In this document: one piece after another, positions 26,818-35,102 of the stretch
Numbering within the stretch: the first letter of the stretch is position 1
Layout: every line of letters begins with the position of its first letter
Assembly (NCBI RefSeq): GCF_022479115.1
Contig: NZ_CP092497.1
Coordinates: 744,001 to 808,000 of the forward strand
From: Amycolatopsis sp. EV170708-02-1
GTDB lineage: Bacteria; Actinomycetota; Actinomycetes; Mycobacteriales; Pseudonocardiaceae
Direction of reading: 5' to 3'
DNA length: 64,000 nucleotides
Translations under genes and position numbers: made by a program
Notes under the pieces: model-generated
What the model was told of the DNA's origin: nothing
Seen by the model: only the letters and a program-made list of their open reading frames with translations
Databases searched by the model: none

Positions 26818-28059
26818 TCAGGTGGCGTCGGACGCCGCGAGATTCCGGACCGAGTGCAGAGCCAGTGGCAGAAGCGCGACCACGAAGTAGATGATCCCTC
26901 CCAATATCACGACCCGTGGCATCCCCGCTGCCGACGCGATGGGCACTACGGCCAGTTGCCCGACCGGTATGGCCACATAGGAGCCGAAGTCGTCGTATGA
27001 GGTCACCCTGGAGATCAGGGTGTTCGGGATGTTCCGTTGGCGCACTGTGTCCCAGACGATGCCGAAGAACGCGGAGCCCAGCCCGGAGACGAAGGTCGCG
27101 GTAGCCAGCAGGACGAGGTTCGAGCCGGCGCCGAGCATGACGAGCGGGATCGCCGTCGCCGACATCGCGATCAGGCCTGTCAGGAGCAGCCGCCGGACCG
27201 CGATCTTGATCATCGCCAAGCCGGCGATCACCAGTCCTGCCGCCTTCACGCTGACGACCAGGCCCCAGCCTGTCGCGCCGATCGTCGTCAAGGCCATGGC
27301 GGGGCCGAGTACCTGCCAGACGCCCATCTGAATCGCGTTCAGAAACATAAAAGCGAGGGTGATCGACGAGATCCACGGCGTCGAACTGAAATAGGACCAT
27401 CCCTCACAGAGGTCTCGCAGCAGGTTGGCGGAGGCCGACTTCGCCTTCGTCGGCAGGACGACGCAGGTCAGGCACGCCGCGGCGACGAGAAAAGACGCGG
27501 CGTCCAGCGCAATCGCCCATCCACCGCCCGCGACCGCGACGAGAACACCGGCCACGGAAGGGCCCAGGACGCGGGCCGTGTTCCGGGAGGCGCTGAGCAT
27601 CGAGTTCGCTTTTTGAATATTCGCACTGCCGACAAGCTGTGGAACGATGCCTTGCATCGCCGGGCTGATGAAGGCCTGCAACGTGCCGTTGACGAGTGCC
27701 AGGACTATCAGGAACAGCGGATCCTGTTTCGTAAGCACGCAGAACGCGACACAGGCTTGGGAGAGCCCGGCCCCGACGTTGGTGATCCGCAGTACTACGT
27801 CACGTCGCCAACGGTCGGCCACGCTGCCACCGACGAGGACGAACACAATCTCCGGCACCATCGCGGCGGCCAGGACGAAGCCGAGATACTCCGGACTGGA
27901 TGTTGTTTCCAGTACGGCGAAGGCAAGCGCTACCGGCGTCATGGAACTTCCGAGCACCGACACGACCCTGCCGACGAAGAACCACCGAAAGGGGCGTGCG
28001 CTCAGCGGCCCATCGACCTGACTTCGGAACCTTGGATCAGTGCCCGAGGTGCTCGCCAT
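26818..28059 (-). CDS. MFS transporter (MFS_3 / enterobactin-exporter-like)
   Basis: This is an integral membrane major-facilitator protein of 413 residues with about ten to twelve hydrophobic segments. The first loop motif GGSVADRWRRD after helix 2 is the MFS signature, and the overall pattern (FRWFFVGRVVSVLGSSMTPVALAFAV at the start) matches the MFS_3 drug/siderophore exporter group. ATG at 28059 is chosen because GAAGAAGGGG lies just upstream. The gene is poorer in G+C than its neighbours and flanked by a 530-base gene-free stretch, which suggests horizontal acquisition. No regulator or biosynthetic gene lies beside it, so the cargo is unknown. Confidence 0.87.
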   Translation of the reverse strand: MASTSGTDPRFRSQVDGPLSARPFRWFFVGRVVSVLGSSMTPVALAFAVLETTSSPEYLGFVLAAAMVPEIVFVLVGGSVADRWRRDVVLRITNVGAGLSQACVAFCVLTKQDPLFLIVLALVNGTLQAFISPAMQGIVPQLVGSANIQKANSMLSASRNTARVLGPSVAGVLVAVAGGGWAIALDAASFLVAAACLTCVVLPTKAKSASANLLRDLCEGWSYFSSTPWISSITLAFMFLNAIQMGVWQVLGPAMALTTIGATGWGLVVSVKAAGLVIAGLAMIKIAVRRLLLTGLIAMSATAIPLVMLGAGSNLVLLATATFVSGLGSAFFGIVWDTVRQRNIPNTLISRVTSYDDFGSYVAIPVGQLAVVPIASAAGMPRVVILGGIIYFVVALLPLALHSVRNLAASDAT

Positions 28060-28589
28060 CGCCACCCCTTCTTCGATGCCACCTTGACTTCCGGAATTCA
28101 GGTCCGACGAGATGAATACCATGATCACGGCCAGGGGATGCCCTGGCCGGACCGGCGAGCAAGACAACAAACCTAGACGAGGCTAAAACAGACAATCTGA
28201 CCACGGTAAAGGGATTGCCGATTCTTCTCATCTTCGAACAAATGGATGCAGACCGGAATTTCCGGCATTTACGCGCAGGGGCCAAGGATTTTCCGCGTCG
28301 ACACCATGGTTACCGCGCGAGGTTTGGTCGTGCACACGCGCGCCGAAGGACACGGGGTCATAGCACTCAAGGGATATGGCCGACAGTATGGCCATGCACG
28401 AACCCTGTTGCGTGGCCTGACTTACCGAACCGGCGCCCCACTCCTCGACGAAGACCGGACCTGACGGACCACAGGTACGCTCCGCCGTACGACACAGGAT
28501 GGAAATTGGTCTACACCTATTGACGCGCGCCAGGTCGGCGGCTCAAGCTGCTGTGACCGAGGGCCATCTTCCACTGTCGGAGGTTCGGC
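28060..28589. other. AT-richer intergenic stretch between MFS and chitinase genes
   Basis: These 530 bases separate the divergent MFS and chitinase genes and are clearly lower in G+C than the surroundings. One 72-codon frame (28246-28464, plus strand) exists but lacks a ribosome site and recognisable features, so I do not call it. A DasR-like site lies at its chitinase end. Confidence 0.55.
28505..28520. promoter_or_regulatory. DasR-like operator (dre) before the chitinase gene
   Basis: ATTGGTCTACACCTAT matches the Streptomyces DasR element ACTGGTCTAGACCAGT at 12 of 16 positions, including the core TGGTCTA-ACC. It ends 69 bases before the chitinase start, as in Streptomyces chitinase promoters controlled by DasR and glucosamine 6-phosphate. 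Regulation is inferred. Confidence 0.55.
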
Positions 28590-30965
28590 GTGCCAAGGAG
28601 AACCAGGAAACTACTCCCCCTGCTGGCGTCACTCATCACGCTGGCCGGACTCATGATCGTCGTCATCAGCCCGACCACGTCGAGCGCGGCAGGCCACGAG
28701 GACTGCCGTCCCGACGGGCTGTACCGGACACCCGGCGTCGACACCCCCTACTGCACCGTCTACGACACGAACGGCCGGGAATCCCTGGGAGAAGGGCATT
28801 CCCGCCGCGTGATCGGCTACTTCACCAGCTGGCGCACCGGAAAGAACGGCGCGCCCGCGTATCTGGCGAGCAATATCCCGTGGACCAAGGTCACCCACCT
28901 CAACTACGCGTTCGCGCATGTCGACGCGCAGAACAAGGTGTCGGTCGGCGCCGCGGGCCCGAACAACGAGTCCATCGGCATGGAATGGCCGGGCGTGCCC
29001 GACGCCGAGATGGATCCCTCGTTGCCCTACAAGGGACATTTCAATCTGCTGAACAAGTACAAGAAGCAGTACCCGAACGTGAAGTCGCTGATCTCGATCG
29101 GTGGCTGGGCCGAGACCGGCGGTTTCCTCAACCCGGACGGCACGCGCAACGCGTCGGGCGGTTTCTACAAGATGACGCAAAGCCAAGCGAGTATCGACAC
29201 CTTCGCGGATTCCGTCGTGAAGTTCCTGCGCGACTACGGATTCAACGGCGCGGACATCGACTACGAGTACGCGACGTCGGCGAACTACGCCGGTAACCCG
29301 GACGACTACTGGATCGCGCAGGCGAACCGCGGCACCCTCTGGGCAGGCTACGAGAACCTGATGCGCACGCTGCGCCACAAGATCGACCAGGCCGGCGCCG
29401 CCGACGGAAAGCACTACCTGCTGACCGCGGCCGTCCCCGCGTCCGGCTGGCTGCTGCGCGGCCAGGAGGTCTACGGCGTCACGCAGTATCTCGACTACGC
29501 CAACATGATGAGCTACGACCTGCACGGCGCGTGGAACCAGTTCGCCGGGCCGAACGCCGCGCTCTACGACAACGGCAAGGACGCCGAACTCGCGCACTGG
29601 CAGGTGTACACGACACCGCAATACGACGGGCAGGGCTACCTCAACACCGACTGGGCGTATCACTACTTCCGCGGCGCCATGCAGGCCGGCCGGATCAACA
29701 TCGGCGTCGGGTTCTACACCCGCGGCTGGCAAGGCGTGTCCGGCGGGACCAACGGTTTGTGGGGCACCGCTCCACTGCCGGACCAGAAACAGTGTCCACC
29801 GGGAACCGGATCCCATGTCGGCTCGACGGTGCCGTGCGGCAACGGCGCGATCGGCATCGACAACCTCTGGCACGACATGAGCCTGACGGGCGCCGAGGTA
29901 CCGGCGGGCGCGAACCCCATGTGGCACGCGAAAAACCTCGAGAACGAGATCACCCCGGACTACCTGGAGAAGTACGGGCTGGATCCGAAGAACAACCCGA
30001 AGGACCGGCTCTCCGGCTCCTACAACAGGTTCTACGACAACACGATGGTGACGCCGTGGCTGTGGAACAACGACAAGAAGGTGTTCCTGTCCACTGAGGA
30101 CGAAGAGTCGCTCGCCACGAAGGCCAAGTACGTGGCCGACAAGGGCATCGGCGGCATCATGATCTGGGAGCTGGCGGGCGACTACGCCTTCGACAGTGCC
30201 AAGGGCCAGTACTTCATGGGCGACACGCTGATCACGAAGATCAACGACGGCCTGCGCGGCGCCGCCCCGTACGGCAACGCCAAGTCGCCGCGTCCCGCGC
30301 CTTCGTCGGTGCTGAACGCGCATGTCAACCTGACCGGTTTCGCGCTGGGCGACGCGAACTACCCGATCACCCCGCGGATGCGCATCACCAACAATTCGAC
30401 CACCACCATCCCCGGTGGGACGAAGATCGAGTTCGACTACGGCACGAGCGCGCCCGGCAGCATGTCCGACCAGTCCGGCTTCGGGCTGACGGTCACGAGC
30501 AAGGGCCACAGCGGGCCCAACGTCGGCGGGATGAAGGGAGACTTCCAGCATGTCGCGGTGACCGTGCCCAGCTGGCAGACCATCGCCCCGGGCGCCACGA
30601 TCGAGATCCGGCTGAACTACTACATGCCGATCGCGTCGCCGTCGAACTTCACGTTCACCTTCGGCGGGACGACGTACGCGATCGCGTCGGACAACCCGCG
30701 TGGTGGCGGCGCCCCGCCGACGACCACGACCACACCGACGACGGGAACCACGACCACGACCAGTCCGACGACCACGACCAGGACGACCACCACCACCCCG
30801 ACGACGACCACGTCGGTGCCGTCGGATGCCTGGAAGCCGGGTGTCGACTACGCCACCGGCGCCAGGGTGACCTACAACGGCACGGCGTACGTGTGCCGGC
30901 AGGGCCACCGGTCGCTGTCCGGCTGGGAGCCGCCGAACGTGCCCGCCCTCTGGGCACCCGCCTGA
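28590..30965 (+). CDS. secreted GH18 chitinase with CBM5/12 domain
   Basis: This is an extracellular chitin-degrading enzyme of 791 residues. The signal peptide covers about residues 1-34. The GH18 barrel includes SIGGWAE and the catalytic motif ADIDYE with the proton donor Glu226; the first aspartate of the usual DxxDxDxE is asparagine here. A cellulose/chitin-type beta domain follows at about 575-705, then a threonine-rich linker of about 35 residues, then a C-terminal CBM5/12 with WKPGVDYATGARVTYNG and a tryptophan-rich end. GTG at 28590 is preceded by CGGAGG. A DasR-like site lies upstream, so induction by chitin breakdown products is expected. It ends at a perfect palindrome. Confidence 0.93.
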   Translation: MPRRTRKLLPLLASLITLAGLMIVVISPTTSSAAGHEDCRPDGLYRTPGVDTPYCTVYDTNGRESLGEGHSRRVIGYFTSWRTGKNGAPAYLASNIPWTKVTHLNYAFAHVDAQNKVSVGAAGPNNESIGMEWPGVPDAEMDPSLPYKGHFNLLNKYKKQYPNVKSLISIGGWAETGGFLNPDGTRNASGGFYKMTQSQASIDTFADSVVKFLRDYGFNGADIDYEYATSANYAGNPDDYWIAQANRGTLWAGYENLMRTLRHKIDQAGAADGKHYLLTAAVPASGWLLRGQEVYGVTQYLDYANMMSYDLHGAWNQFAGPNAALYDNGKDAELAHWQVYTTPQYDGQGYLNTDWAYHYFRGAMQAGRINIGVGFYTRGWQGVSGGTNGLWGTAPLPDQKQCPPGTGSHVGSTVPCGNGAIGIDNLWHDMSLTGAEVPAGANPMWHAKNLENEITPDYLEKYGLDPKNNPKDRLSGSYNRFYDNTMVTPWLWNNDKKVFLSTEDEESLATKAKYVADKGIGGIMIWELAGDYAFDSAKGQYFMGDTLITKINDGLRGAAPYGNAKSPRPAPSSVLNAHVNLTGFALGDANYPITPRMRITNNSTTTIPGGTKIEFDYGTSAPGSMSDQSGFGLTVTSKGHSGPNVGGMKGDFQHVAVTVPSWQTIAPGATIEIRLNYYMPIASPSNFTFTFGGTTYAIASDNPRGGGAPPTTTTTPTTGTTTTTSPTTTTRTTTTTPTTTTSVPSDAWKPGVDYATGARVTYNGTAYVCRQGHRSLSGWEPPNVPALWAPA

Positions 30966-30986
30966 CAGACCCCGGCAGCGCGCGAA

Positions 30987-31036
30987 GGCTCGTGAGTGGC
31001 GAGGACGGTTAGAACCGTCCTCGCCACTCACGAGCC
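30987..31036. terminator. 24-base perfect palindrome between convergent genes (CTCGTGAGTGG family)
   Basis: Two perfect 24-base arms (30987-31010 and 31013-31036) are separated by only two bases (AG). The element lies between the ends of the convergent chitinase and mtnD genes, so it can act as a bidirectional terminator. The same element, in opposite orientation as judged by its loop, recurs at 59122-59167. Confidence 0.75.
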
Positions 31037-31044
31037 CCAAGCGC

Positions 31045-31623
31045 TCAGTAACGCCCGGCGGTGAGCTCGTCGAAGCCCGGGAAGTCCCCCGCGAGCGTCG
31101 CGCCGGTGAAGTTGCCGACCCAGCCGCCGTCGTCGTGGAAGAACCGGATGGACACGTAGTCGGGCCGCGTCCCCATGTCGAACCAGTGCGTGGTGTTCGC
31201 GGGCACGCTCAGCAGGTCCCCCGCCTCGCACAGCACCGCGTACACCTTGCCCCCGACGTGCAGGTAGAACACGCCGGACCCGCGCGCGAAGAAGCGGTCT
31301 TCGTCATCGTCGTGGGTGTGCTCGGCGAGGAACTTCTGCCGGGCTTCGGCGGCCGTGGCCGCCCAGCCGGGCTCGTCGGACGGGGTCATGCGCACGGCGT
31401 CCACGAAGGTGTAGCCCTCGGCCGCCGAGACCTTGGCGATCGGCTCCTCGTAGGCGGCCAGCACCTGCTCGGGCGTCACTTCGCGCGGCAGGCCGGGCAC
31501 GAGGTCCCACCGGTCGAAGCGGACACCGAGCCGCCCCAGTTCCCCGGTGATCACGGCCGGATCCTCGGTCCTGAGCGCGATCTCGCCGGGCCGGTCGTCC
31601 GGCCATACGGTCAGCAGGGTCAT
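31045..31623 (-). CDS. mtnD: acireductone dioxygenase
   Basis: MtnD oxidises the acireductone of the methionine salvage pathway to 2-keto-4-methylthiobutyrate and formate (Fe2+ form) or to a CO-releasing product (Ni2+ form). The 192-residue cupin has the metal ligands His102, His104 and Glu108 in EHTHDDDE and His146 in NTTHWFD, as expected. ATG at 31623 overlaps the mtnB stop by four bases. It is the last gene of a ten-gene minus-strand operon, directly before the shared palindrome. The transaminase that would complete methionine synthesis is not in this cluster; general aminotransferases may serve. Confidence 0.93.
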   Translation of the reverse strand: MTLLTVWPDDRPGEIALRTEDPAVITGELGRLGVRFDRWDLVPGLPREVTPEQVLAAYEEPIAKVSAAEGYTFVDAVRMTPSDEPGWAATAAEARQKFLAEHTHDDDEDRFFARGSGVFYLHVGGKVYAVLCEAGDLLSVPANTTHWFDMGTRPDYVSIRFFHDDGGWVGNFTGATLAGDFPGFDELTAGRY

Positions 31624-32252
31624 CGCACTCCCCTTTCTTCACCCACGAGTCTTGTCTCTACCCGGAACCGGAGCAACCACTCCAAACATTCCAGGCGATG
31701 ACGCGCGTGGCGCAGGTCATCTCCCCAGACGTAGATCCCGTGCCGCGCGACGATCACCGCCGGCGTGTCCGCCCGGAACCCCGCCTCGAACGCGTCGCCG
31801 AGGACCCGCATGTCCTGGCCGTTGGCGATCACCGGGATGGTCACCAGGTCGTCGTGCGCGGCGCGGCCGAAACCCTTGAGCATCTCCAGGTCGCGCAGTT
31901 CGACACCGTCCGGCCAGTGCTCGGCGGCCACCACCGGCGCGAGCGCGTGCACGTGGATCACCGCGCCCGCGCCCGACACCGCCGCGATCCGGGCGTGCAG
32001 CCCGGCCTCGGCCGACGGCACCTTGTCCGGATGCGGCTGGTCGGCGACGGCGAGCCCGTCCTCGCCGACCACCACGACGTCGTCGCTGGTCAGCTCGCCT
32101 TTGTCCCGTCCGCTGACGGTGACGGCGACCCGCAGCGGGTCGCGTCCGAGCACCACCGAGAGGTTGCCGGACGTGCCCCGCATCCAGCCCAGCCCGGCGA
32201 ACCGGGCGGACTCCTCGGCCAGCGCGCGTCCGGCGAGTTCCAGCACACTCAT
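31620..32252 (-). CDS. mtnB: methylthioribulose-1-phosphate dehydratase
   Basis: MtnB is a class II aldolase-fold, zinc-dependent dehydratase acting on 5-methylthioribulose 1-phosphate. The 210-residue product starts with the family's GLGWMRGTSGNLSVVL. It has the acidic catalytic residue in SAEAGLHARI, the zinc histidines in VIHVHALAP, and a later ARHGIYVWG. Length is normal. It overlaps mtnC by four bases upstream and mtnD by four downstream. A simple sugar-phosphate aldolase would look similar, but the neighbours mtnA, mtnC and mtnD settle the assignment. Confidence 0.92.
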   Translation of the reverse strand: MSVLELAGRALAEESARFAGLGWMRGTSGNLSVVLGRDPLRVAVTVSGRDKGELTSDDVVVVGEDGLAVADQPHPDKVPSAEAGLHARIAAVSGAGAVIHVHALAPVVAAEHWPDGVELRDLEMLKGFGRAAHDDLVTIPVIANGQDMRVLGDAFEAGFRADTPAVIVARHGIYVWGDDLRHARHRLECLEWLLRFRVETRLVGEERGVR

Positions 32253-32965
32253 CGAGGAACGACCTTGATCTCGTCGAACGTCCGGATGGTCCGGTGTGTC
32301 CCGAAATCGGCGTCGCCGAACGGTTCACCCTCGCGGGCGAGCCCGACGGTCTGCCAGCCGTCGGCCGCCGCCCCGTCGAGTTCGGCCGGGACGTCGGAGA
32401 AGAACACGACGTCGCCCGGCTCCGCCTCCAGCGCGGAGGCGATCGCGCGGTAGGACGGCGCCTCGCGCTTCGGCCCGGCGTTGACGGTGTCGAAATGCTT
32501 CTCGAACAGGCCGGTGACGTCGCCGTCGGTGGTCCGCGAGAACGACGCGATCTGCCCGGCGACCGAACCGGACGAGAACACCGCGAGCCGCAGCCCCGCC
32601 TCGTGCCACGACCGCAGTGCCGGGGCGACGTCGCCGAAGAACTCCGTCGTGAGGTCGCCCTCGGCGTACCCGCGCTGCCAGATGAGCCCCTGCAACGTCT
32701 TCAGCGGCGCGATCTTCCGATCCGCGTCCATCCAGCCGTGCAGCACCCGCACGATGTCCACTGTGGACGCGTCGGCCGGGAGCCCGCCGAGTTCCTTGAT
32801 CTCGGCGACAGCGCCGACGACTTCGGGGTCCTCCGGGTGGTCGTCGATCCACGGGCCCAGCCGCGGCCGCGCGTAGTCGTAGAGGGTCACGTGCACGTAG
32901 CTGGTGGCGGTCAGCGTGCCCTCGATGTCGAGGACCACCCAACGGGCGGTCAGCGTTGCGGTCAC
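32249..32965 (-). CDS. mtnC: acireductone synthase (enolase-phosphatase E1)
   Basis: MtnC is a HAD-family enzyme that enolises and dephosphorylates 2,3-diketo-5-methylthiopentyl 1-phosphate to the acireductone. The 238-residue chain shows the HAD nucleophile loop VLDIEGTLT near residues 10-18, the threonine/serine loop VFSSGS, the lysine in NAGPKREAPSY and the acidic VVFFSDVPAELD. DIEGT in place of DxDGT is characteristic of this branch. GTG at 32965 overlaps the mtnA stop as GTGA. All overlaps in the operon suggest tight coupling. Confidence 0.93.
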   Translation of the reverse strand: MTATLTARWVVLDIEGTLTATSYVHVTLYDYARPRLGPWIDDHPEDPEVVGAVAEIKELGGLPADASTVDIVRVLHGWMDADRKIAPLKTLQGLIWQRGYAEGDLTTEFFGDVAPALRSWHEAGLRLAVFSSGSVAGQIASFSRTTDGDVTGLFEKHFDTVNAGPKREAPSYRAIASALEAEPGDVVFFSDVPAELDGAAADGWQTVGLAREGEPFGDADFGTHRTIRTFDEIKVVPR

Positions 32966-33972
32966 TGGTTCGCTTCCCCTTCTGCGTAGTACTCGCGGAG
33001 CCGTCCGGGCTCGAAGGCCCCGCGGTCGGTCACCACCGTGGTCACGAAACGCGGTGGTGTCACGTCGAAAGCCGGATAGTGCCCCCGGACGCGTTCGCTC
33101 GCGACGCGGTGGCCGAGCGCGCTCAGCACCTCGTCGCCGTCGCGGTATTCGATCGGCACGTCGGCGCCGGTCGGCGTGGCCTGGTCGGGTGCCTGGACCA
33201 TCGCGTGGAACGGCACGCCGAACGCCTCCGCCGCCACCGCGAGCCCCAGGGTGCCGATCTTGTTGACGACGTGACCGTCCATGGTCACGCGGTCGGCCGC
33301 GGTCACCAGCGCGCCGACCTCGCCGGAGGACAGCACCGCGGCGCCCATCCCGTCGGTGATCAGCCGGGTGTCGGCGCCCATCTCGGCGAGCGTCTCGGCG
33401 GTCAGCCGCGCGCCCTGCAGGTACGGCCGGGTTTCCGTGCAGAAGAAGGAGAACTCCTTGTTCCGCCGCCGCGCGGCGAGCACGAATTCGACGAGGTACA
33501 GATCCGCCCAGCAATGCGTCAGCACGGTCGCCCCGTCCGGCACCAGCGCGGCCGCGTGTTCGCCGAGCGCGCGGCTACGCGAACGGTATAACTCGTCACC
33601 CGCCCGTGCCCCGGCCGTCGCGGCCTCGACGAGGTCGCCCGCCGCTTTGTCCACTTCGGACAGTACGGCGGCGACGGCCTTGCGCAGGTGGTTGTTCGTC
33701 TTGCGGGTCGCGACGATCCGCTCCCCCATCCGGTCCAGATACGCGCGAGGGTCGGCGAACCCGGACGCCTCACGGGCGGCAAGCACCATCGCGCCGAGCG
33801 CGGCGAAATACGGCCCGGACGACTGCGTGACCATGTCTTCGATGGCCACCGCGACCTCTTCCGAGGTCCGGCACAGCACCCATTCCCGCTCGAACGGGAA
33901 GACCCGGCGGTCGAGGATGTGCACGCCTTCGTCGTCGAGGCGGACGCTTTCGGCGAGGATCGGCAGCGTCAT
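32962..33972 (-). CDS. mtnA: methylthioribose-1-phosphate isomerase-like protein (eIF2B-alpha fold)
   Basis: MtnA converts 5-methylthioribose 1-phosphate to methylthioribulose 1-phosphate. The 336-residue protein has the eIF2B-related fold. The aldose-ketose region contains LTHCWADLYL, where MtnA of Bacillus has its catalytic cysteine, and AADRVTMDGHVVNKIGTLGLA, holding the catalytic aspartate. The cysteine neighbourhood differs from the textbook TICNAG motif, so this is a divergent branch; related ribose-1,5-bisphosphate isomerases are an alternative. The mtnB, mtnC and mtnD genes downstream make MtnA the best reading. ATG at 33972 overlaps the preceding stop as TGATGA. Confidence 0.8.
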   Translation of the reverse strand: MTLPILAESVRLDDEGVHILDRRVFPFEREWVLCRTSEEVAVAIEDMVTQSSGPYFAALGAMVLAAREASGFADPRAYLDRMGERIVATRKTNNHLRKAVAAVLSEVDKAAGDLVEAATAGARAGDELYRSRSRALGEHAAALVPDGATVLTHCWADLYLVEFVLAARRRNKEFSFFCTETRPYLQGARLTAETLAEMGADTRLITDGMGAAVLSSGEVGALVTAADRVTMDGHVVNKIGTLGLAVAAEAFGVPFHAMVQAPDQATPTGADVPIEYRDGDEVLSALGHRVASERVRGHYPAFDVTPPRFVTTVVTDRGAFEPGRLREYYAEGEANQ

Positions 33973-35102
33973 CAGCTGTACCCCGAAAGGCACGGCGGGA
34001 TCCCGTTGAGGAAGTGGTCGCCGACCTCCCGCGCCTTGTATGTCACGGGATCGTGCAGGGTCAGCGTGCGGGCGTTGCGCCAGAAGCGGTCGAAGCCGTA
34101 CTTCGTCGCCGTGGCCCGCGCGCCGGTGAACTCGAAGACCTTGCTGGTGGTTTCGACCGCGGCCCGGCTCGCCACGATCTTCGCCGACGAAATGGCGATC
34201 GCCGCTTCGGCGCGCTCGGCCGGGGTCAGGTCGAAGCCGCGTTCGTCGGCCTCGCCGAGCGCGGAAACCGCGGCGTCGACGGCGAATCCGGCCGCTCGCG
34301 CCGTCGCGACCAGCTCACCGTAGCCCGCCAGTGTGTACGGATCCTGGGCCGCTTTGTCCACATCGGACAGTGTCCAGGGCCGGGCGGTCTCCCGCGTGTA
34401 GACGGCCGCCGCGTCGAGCGCGCCGAACGCGAGGCCGACGTACACCTGCGCGAGCATGAGCTGGAACCCGATCGCCGCCAGGGAAATGCGGGGCACCTTC
34501 GGATCGGACTGGTCTTCCGGCTGGGCGCCGAGCACGTCGTCGCGAGCGACACGGACGGCCTCGAACCGCACCGCGCCACTCGCGGTGAGCCGCTGGCCGA
34601 TGTTGTCCCACTCACCGGGGAAGGTGATCCCGTCGGCCCGCGCGTCGACGACGAAGGTCAGCTTCTCGCCGTTGTCGGTCCTGGTCGCGCTGACCACCAG
34701 ACGGTCGGCGACGGCCGCGCCGGTCGCGAAGGTCTTGGTGCCCTCGACGGTGAACCCGCCGTCGACCGGGGTCAGCAGGAGGGCTGCGTCGAGCGGGTTG
34801 CTCACGCCCGCCCAGAACCAGCCCGGTTCGCTCGCCGCACGCGGCCCGAACAGGCCGGTGCGCCAGAGCTGCAGGTAGTGATAGCCGAGCAGATGGCCGA
34901 CCGACGCGTCCGCGGCGGAGACGATCCGGGTGGCCTCGTTCGCGGCCGCCCACCCGGCGGTGTCGAGCAGGGGCAGCAGCCCGGACTCGCGCAGCAAGCC
35001 GACCTCCTGCACCGGGAGACGTCCGGCGAGGTCCCGCTCGGCCGCGTCCGCCGTCAGGGTGTTCGCCAGCTCGTGAGCCGCCTTGCGCCACACTTCGGTC
35101 AT
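33972..35102 (-). CDS. acyl-CoA-dehydrogenase-superfamily flavoprotein in the methionine salvage operon
   Basis: The 376-residue cytoplasmic protein belongs to the acyl-CoA dehydrogenase fold, nearest in character to DszC/SfnB-type flavin-dependent oxygenases that act on sulfur compounds. Features are GYHYLQLWRTGLFG, FVEGTKTFATGAAVADRLVVSA in the middle beta domain, and a helical C-terminus with EFTGARATATKYGFDRFWRNARTLTLHDPV, the end typical of this oxygenase branch. The usual catalytic glutamate of true dehydrogenases is not evident. It overlaps the phosphorylase gene upstream and mtnA downstream by a few bases, so it must be made with the salvage enzymes. No known step of methionine salvage requires it; a sulfur-linked side reaction is my inference. 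Confidence 0.8.
   Translation of the reverse strand: MTEVWRKAAHELANTLTADAAERDLAGRLPVQEVGLLRESGLLPLLDTAGWAAANEATRIVSAADASVGHLLGYHYLQLWRTGLFGPRAASEPGWFWAGVSNPLDAALLLTPVDGGFTVEGTKTFATGAAVADRLVVSATRTDNGEKLTFVVDARADGITFPGEWDNIGQRLTASGAVRFEAVRVARDDVLGAQPEDQSDPKVPRISLAAIGFQLMLAQVYVGLAFGALDAAAVYTRETARPWTLSDVDKAAQDPYTLAGYGELVATARAAGFAVDAAVSALGEADERGFDLTPAERAEAAIAISSAKIVASRAAVETTSKVFEFTGARATATKYGFDRFWRNARTLTLHDPVTYKAREVGDHFLNGIPPCLSGYS

Noticed and set aside
28246..28464. 72-codon plus-strand frame in the AT-richer stretch before the chitinase gene
   Set aside because: No ribosome site, no recognisable motif, and the composition does not differ from the surrounding non-coding bases.
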